In this document: in pieces, positions 17,866 to 29,040 of the stretch
How positions within the stretch are numbered: the first letter of the stretch is position 1
Layout: every line of letters starts with the position of its first letter
NCBI GenBank assembly: GCA_947623305.1
Contig: CANQGQ010000006.1
Location: 1-64,000, forward strand
Source: an uncultured Alistipes sp.
Lineage (GTDB): Bacteria > Bacteroidota > Bacteroidia > Bacteroidales > Rikenellaceae
Direction: 5' to 3'
DNA length: 64,000 nucleotides
Translations under genes and position numbers: made by a program
The notes under the pieces: model-generated
Told to the model about the DNA's origin: nothing
Databases searched by the model: none
The model's input: only the letters and a program-made list of their open reading frames with translations

Positions 17866-19122
17866 ATGGCGGTTTTTTTAATAATTAATCTGTTTATATA
17901 TGTAATATTAACAATATATTACCCTATTTATCTCACTCGGTATTTTCATCTTTCTTCCCTTAATCCAATAGTAATTTCTTTTTTGTTTTATGCGCCTGTC
18001 ATATTATTTAAAACTTTTATTGGGCCCATGTTCGCTCTAGAAAATGGTATTCTTAATATTTATTTTAATTATGCCATTTTAATGTCTAATATTGATCTTA
18101 TTATCAAATTATTAATAACCTCTTTATTACTTAGGACTTTCCATAGGAGGCATATTGATTCTAAAATAATTAATTTAATCGCTCCTAAATGGAAAATATC
18201 GGCTATTAGGATGAAGCGCGCTTCTAGTCTTTGTTTATTCTTTTTTTTTATTTGTTTTATTCTATTGGCTTCACATTCGTATGGAATAGTAAATTGGATA
18301 ATTTCGCCAAGGACAGGGTATCAACTTTATCGAAGTGGAGCTGGTGTGTTTTACGCACTTTCTCTTTTATTCCTATCAACATCTTTTGCCTTAAGGTTGA
18401 TATATACAATACGGTTTAAATCTATTTTTATTTGGACTTTATTCTATTTGTTTTTAGTTTGGTTTATGGGTTCAAAAGGCTTCTTACTTGACTTTGCTAT
18501 CTTTTATTTTATCATTTTATGGTTTAAAAATTACAGACATCTTAATCGTTTAATAAAGATTGGAATACCTGCTATATTCGCTATTCTACTTATGAATTTT
18601 GGCAGTATTAATATTGAAGATATTACGGCTTATTTTGATTATTACGTTAATAGTGCTCATTATTATGAAGAGTATTTTAATGGAGGAATAGATTTGTTTA
18701 ATGGAGAAATTTTATTGTCAAATTTTTGGAGCCTTGTTCCTAGGATTATTTACCCTGAAAAACCATATGTTTATGGTTTTCTGTTGGTAAATGAACATTT
18801 TTTCCCTGGAGCTGCTGAAGCAACAAATACACCTGCGTTTGGTGGACCAATAGAATCATTTGCTGATTTTGGTATTATTGGTATTGTCATTTCTTCAGTT
18901 TTCAATTTTACTACCTGGTTTAATGTGTTTTGTAATAATGTGATTTTTAAGTCAATATCATTTGAGCAAATACAAAGTAACCCAATATTAATATATATTG
19001 TTTTGATATTATTTGCACCTAGTTTTATGACTTTTATTGAATTCCCATTATCGTTTTTTGTATTCTTATTTTTAATGGGGGGAATTTCAATATGTAATCG
19101 GGTTGTTGTTAAGAATATATAA
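17866..19122 (+). CDS. wzy: O-antigen polymerase (Wzy-like membrane protein)
   Basis: A 418-residue, highly hydrophobic inner-membrane protein with about ten or more predicted spans and a larger loop around residues 240-320 (FDYYVNSAHYYEEYFNGGIDLFNGEILLSNFWSLVPRI). This layout, and its place among transferases with a separate flippase, fits the EpsG/Wzy class that polymerises repeat units in the periplasm. Wzy proteins share little sequence, so the call is by topology and context. The gene is among the most AT-rich in the window. Confidence 0.75.
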   Translation: MAVFLIINLFIYVILTIYYPIYLTRYFHLSSLNPIVISFLFYAPVILFKTFIGPMFALENGILNIYFNYAILMSNIDLIIKLLITSLLLRTFHRRHIDSKIINLIAPKWKISAIRMKRASSLCLFFFFICFILLASHSYGIVNWIISPRTGYQLYRSGAGVFYALSLLFLSTSFALRLIYTIRFKSIFIWTLFYLFLVWFMGSKGFLLDFAIFYFIILWFKNYRHLNRLIKIGIPAIFAILLMNFGSINIEDITAYFDYYVNSAHYYEEYFNGGIDLFNGEILLSNFWSLVPRIIYPEKPYVYGFLLVNEHFFPGAAEATNTPAFGGPIESFADFGIIGIVISSVFNFTTWFNVFCNNVIFKSISFEQIQSNPILIYIVLILFAPSFMTFIEFPLSFFVFLFLMGGISICNRVVVKNI

Positions 19123-19139
19123 GATATTTATAATCGGAA

Positions 19140-20222
19140 ATGATATATTTGGATAATATCATATTTTCTCTTCAAAAATCAGGCGGAATATCTGCTGTCT
19201 GGTATGAACACCTTAAACGATTGTTAAAGGATGAAATGGCAAATGATAAATTAAAAATTATTGAATATGATTCAGCCGAAGACAATATATTCCGACAAGA
19301 GTTACAGATCAATGATTCGATAGTTCATAAAAAGTCATCAAAATTTCTTAAAATTAGGCGATATATAAATCCAGTAATCACTTCTCTATCAGAATCTTTC
19401 ATATTCCACTCTTCGTATTATCGTACATGTGGTAATAAAGAATCGATAAATATAACAACAGTTCACGATTTTACGTATGAATATTTTACGAAAGGCTTTC
19501 CCAAGATAGTTCATTGTTTGCAAAAATATCAGTCTATACGTAATTCTGATTTAATAATCTGTATTTCCCAAAATACTAAAAATGATCTGCTTAAATTTCT
19601 GCCAGATGTTGATGAAAATAAGGTAAGAGTTGTGTATAATGGTGTGAGTGATGATTATATTCAGATACAAGATCATAAGATAACTCATTCGGAAGAAGAA
19701 CCATTTGTGCTTTTTGTCGGGGCAAGAGGAGGATATAAGAATTTTGCACTTGCGGTTGAGGCACTTGCTGAGACTCATTTCAAACTTGTTGTTGTTGGTG
19801 CTCCGTTATCTGATTTTGAAATAAAGCATCTCGAATCAAAACTCGGAAATAAACGATACAAATATAAGGGTCGAGTATCAAATTTAGAACTTAACAGGCT
19901 ATACAATTCTGCTTTTTGTCTTCTTTATCCATCATCTTACGAAGGTTTCGGTATTCCGGTTATTGAAGCGCAAAAAGCCGGTTGCCCGGTAATTGCTGCA
20001 AATTGTTCATCGATCCCTGAAATTGTCGGTGATAAATCGTTGTTAATAAATTGCTTTTCAGTGGCAGAGATTGTTAAAAAATTAATCATATTAAAAACTC
20101 ATCCATCCATCCGTGAAGAATTAATAGAATTAGGTATAGAAAACTCGAAAAGATTCTCATGGGATATTACATATTCAAATATTCTAAAAATATACAATGA
20201 AGCGCAAAATATGATTAAATAA
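19140..20222 (+). CDS. Glycosyltransferase family 4
   Basis: A 360-residue GT-B transferase with VHDFTYEYFTKGFPK in the N-domain, FVLFVGARGGYKNFALAVEAL (about 188-208) and YPSSYEGFGIPVIEAQKAGCPVIA (about 263-286), the conserved GT4 nucleotide-sugar-binding Glu region. It starts 17 bp after the polymerase stop and is followed by a GT2 gene after 12 bp. Such enzymes commonly use GDP-mannose, or here possibly GDP-fucose, but this is inference. Confidence 0.87.
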   Translation: MIYLDNIIFSLQKSGGISAVWYEHLKRLLKDEMANDKLKIIEYDSAEDNIFRQELQINDSIVHKKSSKFLKIRRYINPVITSLSESFIFHSSYYRTCGNKESINITTVHDFTYEYFTKGFPKIVHCLQKYQSIRNSDLIICISQNTKNDLLKFLPDVDENKVRVVYNGVSDDYIQIQDHKITHSEEEPFVLFVGARGGYKNFALAVEALAETHFKLVVVGAPLSDFEIKHLESKLGNKRYKYKGRVSNLELNRLYNSAFCLLYPSSYEGFGIPVIEAQKAGCPVIAANCSSIPEIVGDKSLLINCFSVAEIVKKLIILKTHPSIREELIELGIENSKRFSWDITYSNILKIYNEAQNMIK

Positions 20223-20234
20223 TAAAATTTAATT

Positions 20235-21014
20235 ATGACCATTTCAATTATCACTGCCACGTATAATAGCAGTGCAACGCTTCGTGATACTTTTGAAAGC
20301 GTTTTGCGTCAATCGTACAAAGATATTGAATACATTGTGATTGATGGTAAATCAAAGGACAATACACTTGACATCATCTGTGAATATGAGCCAAAGTTTA
20401 ATGGCAGAATGCATTGGGTTTCTGAATCTGATCGGGGGTTATATGATGCGATGAACAAAGGGATCAGAATGGCAACAGGTGATGTGATAGGAATATTGAA
20501 CAGTGATGATTTTTATACTTCTGATGACATATTGCAGCATGTCGCATTAGAAATTTCGGATGTCGATGCCGTATATGGCGATATTCATTATGTGGACGAT
20601 TCAGACTTGAGAAAATGTGTGCGCTATTATTCTTCAAAATCGTTCCGGCGTTGGAAGATGCGTCTTGGATTCATGCCAGCTCATCCTTCGTTTTATTGTC
20701 GCCGTACTGTGTATTTGCGCTATGGCCTTTTTGACACAGATTTCAAAGTTGCTGCCGATTTCGAACAATTATTAAGGTTGATTTATATCAACAACATATA
20801 CGTTAAATATCTTCCTATTGATTTTGTGACCATGCGTACTGGAGGAATATCCACATCTGGATTTCAAAGTCATAAAAGAATAATTAGGGATCATATGCGA
20901 GCATATGAAAAAAATAATATTCAGTCTAATTATATGTTAGAAATGTTTAGATATCTATATAAAATATTTTCGATTGTAATTCAAAGAATATCAGTGATAT
21001 ATGAGAAAATATAA
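20235..21014 (+). CDS. Glycosyltransferase family 2
   Basis: A 259-residue WcaE-like GT-A transferase: [71 protein letters not shown] (DD metal site near residue 97) and [11 protein letters not shown]. Family members often add fucose, galactose or glucose in colanic acid and similar glycans. Its position directly before gmd-fcl makes a fucosyltransferase possible but unproven. It ends 7 bp before gmd. Confidence 0.87.
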   Translation: MTISIITATYNSSATLRDTFESVLRQSYKDIEYIVIDGKSKDNTLDIICEYEPKFNGRMHWVSESDRGLYDAMNKGIRMATGDVIGILNSDDFYTSDDILQHVALEISDVDAVYGDIHYVDDSDLRKCVRYYSSKSFRRWKMRLGFMPAHPSFYCRRTVYLRYGLFDTDFKVAADFEQLLRLIYINNIYVKYLPIDFVTMRTGGISTSGFQSHKRIIRDHMRAYEKNNIQSNYMLEMFRYLYKIFSIVIQRISVIYEKI

Positions 21015-21021
21015 TGTACGT

Positions 21022-22113
21022 ATGAAAACCGCATTAATTACTGGTATAACGGGTCAAGATGGTTCGTTTCTTGCAGAGTTTTTATTGGAGAATGGGTATG
21101 AGGTTCATGGTACAATTCGGCGTTCTTCCGTGGATTTTCGTGAACGTATTGCTCATCTTGAGGGCCATCCGAGTTTCCATTTACATTATGCCGATTTAGG
21201 CGACTCTATGTCGATTATACAAGTCGTTTCGAAAGTTCTTCCTGACGAAATTTATAATCTTGCAGCTCAGAGCCATGTACAAGTATCGTTTGATTCTCCT
21301 GAATTTACAGCCGATGTCGATGCTACGGGTGTTCTGCGCATCCTCGAGGCTGTGCGGCTATGTGGATTAGCGAGGACGTGTCGTATTTACCAAGCGTCTA
21401 CTTCTGAACTTTATGGTAAGGTGGAGGAAGTACCTCAGAATGAAAAAACACCATTTCATCCGTATAGTCCTTATGCCGTTGCCAAACTTTACGGTTATTG
21501 GATTGTGAAAGAGTATCGTGAAGCTTATGGCATGTTCTGTTGTTCAGGGATTCTGTTCAACCATGAATCGGAACGGCGTGGTGAAACGTTTGTTACACGC
21601 AAAATCACACTCGCTGCTGCTCGAATAGCACAAGGGAAACAAGAAAAGTTGTATCTCGGCAATCTTTCGTCGTTACGTGATTGGGGATATGCTAAAGATT
21701 ATGTGGAGTGTATGTGGTTGATTCTCCAAAATGAAAAACCGGAAGATTTTGTTATTGCTACTGGCGAGCAACATTCTGTACGGGAATTTTGCGAACTTGC
21801 TTTTCGTCGCGTAGGTATCGAACTGCGTTTTGAAGGAAAAGATGCTGACGAAAAAGGAATTGATGTCAAAACTGGCAAAGTTTTAATAGAGGTTTCCCCT
21901 GATTTTTATCGACCGACCGATGTGGTTAATCTTTGGGGGGATCCTACCAAAGCGAAACGACAGCTTGGTTGGGATCCTGCTCAAAAGACTTCGTTCAAAC
22001 AACTTGTTAATTTGATGGTTGATGCCGATATGGCGAAGGTTGCAGTCGAACGGGCTGGTGAACAAGTTAGAACAAATTTGGTTGAATATCTTGAAAAAGG
22101 TATCGTAAAATAG
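21022..22113 (+). CDS. gmd: GDP-mannose 4,6-dehydratase
   Basis: Converts GDP-mannose to GDP-4-keto-6-deoxymannose, the first step to GDP-L-fucose. The protein has 363 residues with GITGQDG (8-14, NADP site), [16 protein letters not shown] for the Tyr/Lys pair, and [17 protein letters not shown], all diagnostic of GMD. An upstream ATG at 21001 would overlap the previous gene by 14 bp and add seven residues before MKTALITG; the ATG at 21022 is preferred. The base composition returns toward the genome norm here. Confidence 0.95.
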   Translation: MKTALITGITGQDGSFLAEFLLENGYEVHGTIRRSSVDFRERIAHLEGHPSFHLHYADLGDSMSIIQVVSKVLPDEIYNLAAQSHVQVSFDSPEFTADVDATGVLRILEAVRLCGLARTCRIYQASTSELYGKVEEVPQNEKTPFHPYSPYAVAKLYGYWIVKEYREAYGMFCCSGILFNHESERRGETFVTRKITLAAARIAQGKQEKLYLGNLSSLRDWGYAKDYVECMWLILQNEKPEDFVIATGEQHSVREFCELAFRRVGIELRFEGKDADEKGIDVKTGKVLIEVSPDFYRPTDVVNLWGDPTKAKRQLGWDPAQKTSFKQLVNLMVDADMAKVAVERAGEQVRTNLVEYLEKGIVK

Positions 22114-22151
22114 TATTTTGCTTTACTTTTGTATCAGAATACAGGATTCTT

Positions 22152-23093
22152 ATGGAAAAAGATTCAAAAATTTATATTGCCGGCCATAGAGGTATGGTCG
22201 GATCGGCTATTATGCGCGAATTGGAGCGTCAAGGATATCGCAACATTATTACTCGTACTCACAAAGAGTTGGATCTGATTGATCAGCGGGCTGTCAATGA
22301 TTTCTTCGCTTCTGAAAGGCCTGATTATGTATTTCTTGCCGCGGCTAAGGTGGGAGGTATCGAAGCGAATCGTTCGGCACTTGCCGATTTTATTTATGAT
22401 AATATGATGCTGGAGATGAACGTGATAAATGCGGCATGGCGCAATGGATGCCGAAAGCTGGAGTTTCTCGGTTCATCGTGTATATACCCGCGCATGGCTC
22501 CGCAACCAATGCCGGAGAATTGCCTGCTTACGTCAGAGCTTGAAAAAACTAACGAGGCTTACGCTCTCGCAAAAATTGCAGGGCTGAAATATTGCGAGTA
22601 TCTTAACCGCCAATATGGTGCTGATTACATTTCGGTGATGCCTACTAACCTTTACGGGCCAAACGATAATTATCATCCTACACATAGCCATGTGTTGCCC
22701 GCACTTATACGTCGCTTTCATGAGGCTAAAGAGCAAGGACAGCCTGAAGTGGTGTGCTGGGGCAACGGAAGCCCGTTACGCGAATTTCTTTATGTTGATG
22801 ATCTTGCGAACCTTTGTGTATTCTTGATGAATAATTATTCAGGTAGCGAACCGGTTAATGCAGGTACTGGTAAGGAGTTGAAAATATGCGAATTGGCAGA
22901 ACTCGTCGCTGCTACGGTAGGTTATACGGGCCGGATCGTGTGGGATACCACTAAACCTAATGGTACACCTCGTAAGCTTCTCGATGTTAGTAAAGCCGCA
23001 TCGCTTGGTTGGACTTATAGTACTGAATTACCGGATGGTATCAAACTTGCTTATGAGGATTTTCTGAATAATCCTATTCGCGCGGAAAGATAA
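22152..23093 (+). CDS. fcl: GDP-L-fucose synthase
   Basis: Bifunctional epimerase-reductase that completes GDP-L-fucose synthesis with NADPH. The 313-residue protein has GHRGMVG (11-17), [15 protein letters not shown], the NEAYALAK catalytic Tyr/Lys, and [32 protein letters not shown], which are characteristic. It is the last gene of the polysaccharide locus, 38 bp after gmd, and is followed by a strong bidirectional terminator. Confidence 0.96.
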   Translation: MEKDSKIYIAGHRGMVGSAIMRELERQGYRNIITRTHKELDLIDQRAVNDFFASERPDYVFLAAAKVGGIEANRSALADFIYDNMMLEMNVINAAWRNGCRKLEFLGSSCIYPRMAPQPMPENCLLTSELEKTNEAYALAKIAGLKYCEYLNRQYGADYISVMPTNLYGPNDNYHPTHSHVLPALIRRFHEAKEQGQPEVVCWGNGSPLREFLYVDDLANLCVFLMNNYSGSEPVNAGTGKELKICELAELVAATVGYTGRIVWDTTKPNGTPRKLLDVSKAASLGWTYSTELPDGIKLAYEDFLNNPIRAER

Positions 23094-23118
23094 TTTTTGT
23101 TGTTCTTATTTAAAGTTT

Positions 23119-23152
23119 CCCCTGCCAGAATATTTTGGCAGGGGTACTTTTT
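23119..23152 (+). terminator. Bidirectional terminator closing the polysaccharide locus
   Basis: A perfect 9-bp stem, CCCCTGCCA (23119-23127) with TGGCAGGGG (23136-23144), has an 8-nt loop. A T-rich run follows on the plus strand and an A-rich run precedes it. It sits between convergent fcl and the esterase gene. Confidence 0.85.
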
Positions 23153-23170
23153 TATAGGGGTCTTATTTGT

Positions 23171-24481
23171 TTATTTCAGATGCCGCTGAATCCAGTCCAG
23201 ATGGCTGCGCTCAGTGGCTTCGGAGGTCCAATGCTCGTTGATGGGAGTAATCAGTGCCTCTTTGGGGCAAGCTAATGTGTTGTAGACGGCGTAACTGGTC
23301 GTAGGCGGGCAGGTGTCGTCGTTGAATCCCCACGTCAGATAGGTGTCGGCCTTGACGAAGCGCGCGAAGTTCACGACGTCATAATAAGCCATCGTGCGTA
23401 ATTTTTCGGGCGTATCCATCCCCGCGACGCGGAAAAAGTGCGGGTATCCGCCGGCCCGACCGGCCTTGTAACCGGCCATGTCGGCTAATGCCGGATGATT
23501 CGCGACGCAAGCCGTAACCCGATCGTCCAAACCGGCCGTGATGATCGACAAAGCTCCGCCTTGGCTGCCGCCCTGCACGATGATGTTGCGGCCGTCCCAT
23601 TCGGGCAACGAGGTCAACAGGTCGATGGCCCGAACGCAAGCCAAATAGACCCGCTTCATGTAGTAATTGTCGCGATTCTCCAATCCGTTCATCAGATAAC
23701 CGTTTTCGCGACCGTTGAACGCATTGCTGATCTCTTTGAACGTCTCGGCGGGAAGCGTCGGATTCAATCCGTGGATTTCGATTTCGAACCGGATCATCCC
23801 CGCTTCGGCATAGTATCGGTGGCGCAGCGGTTCTTTGATGGTCTTGATGCCGGCCCCGGGAGGGCACAATACCACCGGACAACTTTCTGGCTGGGCGTTC
23901 TTCGGGTAGAACAGATAACCGTAGATGGCTTGTCCTCGGTTATTCAGCAGGAGTTTTATTAAATAACAATCAATTACATCGGTGCAGTATTCGGGGGCGG
24001 GCGTCTTCGTATAGGTCAGCGGAAAACGGGCCGCTTCGGCCTTGTTGGCGTCCCAGAACGCTTCGAAATCATCGGGCAGGCTCGTGTACGGCTCGATTTT
24101 TTCAGGTGAAAAGCCTACCTTGATGTGGTGGCGATAGCTCTTTCCGTCCACCTCGGCAGTCAGACGGCAGTCGCGGAACCCGGGCTGTTTCATCGTGCCG
24201 ATCGGCACGACGGCACGGCCTTTTTTGAACACCACCCACCCTGACGTGTCAGCGGGCATCATGTCTCCGCCGATTTCGTAGTGGACGGAGATGCCGTCCT
24301 GCGGAATGCCGTAGCGGTAAAACTGCACCTCGACGGAGGCTTTTTCACCGGTCGCATAGAGCCAGTCGGCGTGGTCGGGGACGGTTACCCACAACACATC
24401 GCTTCGGTAGGGGTAATTTTCGGCTCGAACAGATAGAAGCCCCACGGTCAACAGTCCAAGAGCAAGCAGGAATCGTTTCAT
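23171..24481 (-). CDS. Secreted acetylxylan esterase (AXE1 / cephalosporin-C deacetylase family)
   Basis: A 436-residue exported alpha/beta hydrolase that probably removes acetyl groups from plant or host glycans. A signal peptide is evident (MKRFLLALGLLTVGLLSVRA). After a beta-rich N-terminal domain (about 20-125) comes the AXE1 fold: CPPGAGIKT, the nucleophile motif VQGGSQGGAL, and GFNDDTCPPTTSYAVY with a late NEHWTSEATERSHLDW for the acid and histidine. It stands alone, convergent with the polysaccharide locus and upstream of nothing related, so its substrate is not indicated by context. Confidence 0.87.
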   Translation of the reverse strand: MKRFLLALGLLTVGLLSVRAENYPYRSDVLWVTVPDHADWLYATGEKASVEVQFYRYGIPQDGISVHYEIGGDMMPADTSGWVVFKKGRAVVPIGTMKQPGFRDCRLTAEVDGKSYRHHIKVGFSPEKIEPYTSLPDDFEAFWDANKAEAARFPLTYTKTPAPEYCTDVIDCYLIKLLLNNRGQAIYGYLFYPKNAQPESCPVVLCPPGAGIKTIKEPLRHRYYAEAGMIRFEIEIHGLNPTLPAETFKEISNAFNGRENGYLMNGLENRDNYYMKRVYLACVRAIDLLTSLPEWDGRNIIVQGGSQGGALSIITAGLDDRVTACVANHPALADMAGYKAGRAGGYPHFFRVAGMDTPEKLRTMAYYDVVNFARFVKADTYLTWGFNDDTCPPTTSYAVYNTLACPKEALITPINEHWTSEATERSHLDWIQRHLK

Positions 24482-24536
24482 CTTTTTGGAAAATTCGGTT
24501 TCTCAACGTACAAGATACGAAAAAACAGGGGAAATA

Positions 24537-24567
24537 AAAAATCCCGTCCGGCAAGGACGGGATTTTT
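24537..24567 (-). terminator. Terminator of rpoD
   Basis: A 13-bp perfect stem (24537-24549 with 24555-24567, core CCCGTCC/GGACGGG) includes flanking A5 and T5 runs, so it can act in both directions. It lies directly after the rpoD stop. Confidence 0.85.
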
Positions 24568-24590
24568 GATAAGGGTCGTGCGAATAAAAA

Positions 24591-25451
24591 TCAACCGAGG
24601 TAGGATTTCAGCAGCTTCGACCGCGACGAATGGCGCAACCGGCGGATTGCTTTTTCTTTGATCTGACGGACGCGTTCGCGGGTCAAGTCGAACTTTTCGC
24701 CGATCTCCTCCAATGTCATCTCCGAGCATCCGATGCCGAAGAAGTATTTGATGATGTCGCGTTCGCGTTCCGTCAAGGTTTCCAAAGCACGGTCGACCTC
24801 CGTCGAGAGCGATTCGTTGATTAGCCCTCGGTCGGCATTCGGCGAGTCGGGATTTACCAGCACGTCGAGCAGCGAGTTGTCCTCGCCGTCGGCGAACGGC
24901 GCATCCACCGAAACATGCCGACCGGCCACGCGCAGTGTATCGGTTACTTTGTCGCGCGGAAGCGACAGTTCCGAAGCCAATTCGTCCGGCGACGGCGTGC
25001 GTTCGTGCTCCTGTTCGAAACGGGCGAACGCTTTGTTGATTTTGTTCAACGATCCGACCTGATTGAGCGGCAGCCGCACGATGCGCGACTGCTCGGCCAA
25101 AGCCTGTAGAATCGACTGACGAATCCACCACACGGCGTAGGAGATGAATTTGAAACCGCGCGTTTCGTCGAATTTCTCCGCCGCCTTGATCAATCCGAGG
25201 TTGCCTTCGTTGATGAGGTCGGGCAGGCTCAATCCCTGGTTCTGGTATTGCTTGGCCACCGAGACCACGAAACGCAGATTGGCCTTCGTGAGCTTTTCGA
25301 GCGCTTCCTGGTCGCCTTTTTTGATCCGTTGGGCGAGTTCCACCTCCTCCTCGACCGTGATGAGCTCCTCCTTGCCGATCTCCTGCAAGTATTTGTCCAA
25401 CGAAGCGCTCTCGCGGTTGGTGATGGATTTCGTAATTTTTAGCTGACGCAT
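24591..25451 (-). CDS. rpoD: Primary RNA polymerase sigma factor (RpoD/SigA)
   Basis: Directs core polymerase to housekeeping promoters; in Bacteroidota it recognises TTTG/TAnnTTTG. The 286-residue protein is the short form typical of the phylum, without region 1.1. Region 1.2-2 ([63 protein letters not shown]), region 3 ([16 protein letters not shown]) and region 4 with the HTH ([27 protein letters not shown]) are all in order. The leader is about 300 nt long and contains four 46-bp tandem repeats. Confidence 0.97.
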   Translation of the reverse strand: MRQLKITKSITNRESASLDKYLQEIGKEELITVEEEVELAQRIKKGDQEALEKLTKANLRFVVSVAKQYQNQGLSLPDLINEGNLGLIKAAEKFDETRGFKFISYAVWWIRQSILQALAEQSRIVRLPLNQVGSLNKINKAFARFEQEHERTPSPDELASELSLPRDKVTDTLRVAGRHVSVDAPFADGEDNSLLDVLVNPDSPNADRGLINESLSTEVDRALETLTERERDIIKYFFGIGCSEMTLEEIGEKFDLTRERVRQIKEKAIRRLRHSSRSKLLKSYLG

Positions 25452-25472
25452 ATTTATTAAGTTTTTATTAGC

Positions 25473-25656
25473 GCGGTAGAACGTTATTACGGTTCATGCC
25501 CATTTCTTCGCTTCCGGTGCGGTAGAACGTTATTGCGGTTCATACCCATTTCTTCGCTTCCGGTGCGGTAGAACGTTATTGCGGTTCATACCCATTTCTT
25601 CGCTTCCGGTGCGGTAAAACCTCGCTGCGGTTCGTGTCCTCTTCTTCGCTTCCGGC
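25473..25656 (-). repeat. Four tandem copies of a 46-bp repeat in the rpoD leader
   Basis: Units start at 25473, 25519, 25565 and 25611, exactly 46 bp apart. Units 1-3 are nearly identical (GCGGTAGAACGTTATTRCGG... CTTCGCTTCCGGT); unit 4 is diverged in the middle but keeps both ends. They end 21 bp before the rpoD start and would be transcribed in its 5' leader. Confidence 0.9.
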
Positions 25657-25684
25657 GACTGTCGCAAACGGTTCTTTGAACCGT

Positions 25685-25716
25685 GCGGGCCGCAGCCTCC
25701 GGCGGCGGAGGCCCGC
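25685..25716 (-). promoter_or_regulatory. GC-rich hairpin in the rpoD leader
   Basis: GCGGG (25685-25689) pairs with CCCGC (25712-25716), and inside it CCTCCG (25696-25701) pairs with CGGAGG (25706-25711). No T-run follows in the minus direction, so it looks more like a leader structure than a terminator. Confidence 0.4.
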
Positions 25717-25753
25717 CACTTGCATGTCGTGCCATCCGCAGGCTGCGCCCGCA

Positions 25754-25761
25754 CAAAATTA
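25754..25761 (-). promoter_or_regulatory. Candidate -7 box of rpoD
   Basis: CAAAATTA on the plus strand reads TAATTTTG on the minus strand, a TAnnTTTG match. It lies just after the degP stop. No clear -33 TTTG. A start here gives a leader of about 300 nt containing the tandem repeats. Confidence 0.45.
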
Positions 25762-25784
25762 CACGTTCGATTCGGCAATCGCCA

Positions 25785-27299
<1,515 letters not shown>

Positions 27300-27498
27300 A
27301 AATGTTGACGTGTTGTTGTTTGTTCCGTACGTTTCGGAACCGTGTCGGCTCGGCGGCCGCGTTCGGTTCCGGATTGATTCGTTCAGAGGCAAATTTCGAG
27401 CATAGGCATGTGTTCGTTCTTTTTCGTATTCGATGGACTAACGCATCCGAACCGGCGGTTAGTATGCGATGCGGATGATTTTTTCGATCCGCCCCAAC

Positions 27499-27537
27499 GC
27501 GAGGCCCCTATCCGAACATGTCGGATAGGGGCCTCGC
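27499..27537 (-). terminator. Strong hairpin after the fimbrillin gene
   Basis: A perfect 17-bp inverted repeat (27499-27515 with 27521-27537, core GAGGCCCCTATCCGA) has a 5-nt loop, about 35 bp past the stop of the minus-strand lipoprotein gene. No T-run follows, so termination is assumed from stem strength. Confidence 0.55.
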
Positions 27538-27572
27538 GGTTGTTCCGTCTCTGGGAGCGCCGTTTTATCGCG

Positions 27573-28973
27573 TTATTGTTCTTTCACGCAGCGGATGGAC
27601 GCAAAGATGTTTCCGGTCGGAAGATTCTTCGTCTCGATGAGTTTCTGACCGATATTCCAGACCCGAAGATAGTATATCCGGTCAGCGCTCTCCTTGGTCG
27701 AACTCATCACATAGTTGCGATCGGAAAAGTATCCGTATCCCTCGGCATTGCTCACGATATATCCCGACTCCTGGAAGAACGCTCTGCCCGTAGTTTTCGC
27801 CAGGTCGACCAGTTCATTGATTTTCGGAAGGCGCCACCCTTCGGGACAAATTCCGCGCACCGTCGACTCATCGTTCAACACGGGATCGGCTCCGGCCCTT
27901 GCGGTCGAATAAGTGTAGAGGATTCCCAAGGTTGCCGCCGACTCTTCTTTGCCGTCCGGATACTTGTAATCGGTGGGGTGGGTTGCGTTTTCCGGAATGT
28001 AACGCAGATTCTGGGCCATCCATTCTCGTCCGGCGATGATTTGGGTCGGATAGGTTACTCCTCCATAGGTCAAGCCCTGACCTTCCTGGCCTTGATCCGG
28101 AGCGACCGGTTCCGTGATGATCGTCTTGTTTTCATCCATGTCCTGTTCGATGACGCCGCCGCTGCCCCAATCCTGGATTTGGCCCGTGAATTCGGCTTCG
28201 ATGTGGTCTTGCGTTTCGGAGATTTTCAGTTGGAGGGTGTACCGTTTGCCTTGAAGCAGGACGACGTTGGAGAAGGATTGGCTCGAGTAACCGGCACTGG
28301 TTTTGACGTTGATTTGCATCTGGGCCTTTTGGGGCGGAAGGATGATATCGTAGGTCTTGTTCGCCGTGATTTCGTGCGCCGTTATCGCCGTTGCCGCAGC
28401 GTTCGCATCGACAGCTACGGTTTGTGCTTCGATATTCGCATCGACTGTCGGGATGAACCCGTTGATTTCGATTTTTTCGATGGTGGCGCCTTCGGGGAGT
28501 TCGACTGTGATGTCGATTTTCGCAAGGAGGTGATAGAAAGTCAGTTCGACAGGTGAGAAGGTCGGTTCCACATTGGACTTAGTGGCTCCCAGCAGATCCG
28601 AAAGCGTGTATCCGGTGCCTCGTTGGTCGGTCTTCACCGTAAAAGAGCCGGGTTGTCCGGTTTCCGCATAGGGATAGTAGGCAATGACGGTCGAGGTTCC
28701 CTCGGTTTCCGGATACCATTGCACGCCGTTAGCCGAAAAGGTACTGCCGTCGTAAATGAATTTTTGGTTGGCGAGATAGTTCGATCCGTCTTGTTTGCGA
28801 ACGGTTACGCCGATGGCATCCGGATTTTCGAAATGGGTATCGGTCGCTCTCGAGCGGATGTCCGGTGCGATTCGGAGTTCCGGTGCTGCTGCCTGCGGTT
28901 CATGGTGTTCATCCGAGCAGCACGTTGCGGTAAGAAGAGTTGAGAGCAATAAGAAAGAATAGAAAAACTTCAT
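27573..28973 (-). CDS. Fimbrillin-family lipoprotein with C-terminal FISUMP domain
   Basis: A 466-residue exported lipoprotein with a lipobox-like end to the signal peptide (LLSTLLTATCCSDE). Residues about 30-260 resemble the Mfa-like/fimbrillin fold (DAIGVTVRKQDGSNYLANQKFIYDGSTF; FSPVELTFYHLLAKIDITVELPEGA). Residues about 290-466 match the FISUMP domain (TYPTQIIAGREWMAQNLRY; RGICPEGWRLPKINELVDLA; SIRCVKE). These proteins are surface-exposed, and the fimbrillin part may form or cap a type V-like pilus. No other fimbrial gene is adjacent. A TACTTTTG -7 box lies 34 bp upstream. Confidence 0.82.
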   Translation of the reverse strand: MKFFYSFLLLSTLLTATCCSDEHHEPQAAAPELRIAPDIRSRATDTHFENPDAIGVTVRKQDGSNYLANQKFIYDGSTFSANGVQWYPETEGTSTVIAYYPYAETGQPGSFTVKTDQRGTGYTLSDLLGATKSNVEPTFSPVELTFYHLLAKIDITVELPEGATIEKIEINGFIPTVDANIEAQTVAVDANAAATAITAHEITANKTYDIILPPQKAQMQINVKTSAGYSSQSFSNVVLLQGKRYTLQLKISETQDHIEAEFTGQIQDWGSGGVIEQDMDENKTIITEPVAPDQGQEGQGLTYGGVTYPTQIIAGREWMAQNLRYIPENATHPTDYKYPDGKEESAATLGILYTYSTARAGADPVLNDESTVRGICPEGWRLPKINELVDLAKTTGRAFFQESGYIVSNAEGYGYFSDRNYVMSSTKESADRIYYLRVWNIGQKLIETKNLPTGNIFASIRCVKEQ

Positions 28974-29007
28974 AAATAAACGAGAATAAATATTTACTTA
29001 AGAGGCA

Positions 29008-29015
29008 CAAAAGTA
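29008..29015 (-). promoter_or_regulatory. -7 box of the fimbrillin lipoprotein gene
   Basis: CAAAAGTA on the plus strand reads TACTTTTG on the minus strand. A T-rich stretch lies upstream but no exact -33 TTTG. Confidence 0.5.
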
Positions 29016-29040
29016 AGTAATTTTTCTAAAAAGTGGAACA

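Larger units (their letters stand above)
25452..25784. other. rpoD promoter/leader region, no gene
   Basis: No coding region is seen. It contains the 19-nt element shared with the proS upstream region (25462-25480), the 46-bp tandem array, a strong GC-rich hairpin (25685-25716) and a -7 box on the minus strand (25754-25761). Confidence 0.7.

Noticed and set aside
25473..25656. CRISPR array
   Set aside because: The 46-bp units are directly abutting with no unique spacers and there are no cas genes, so this is a plain tandem repeat.
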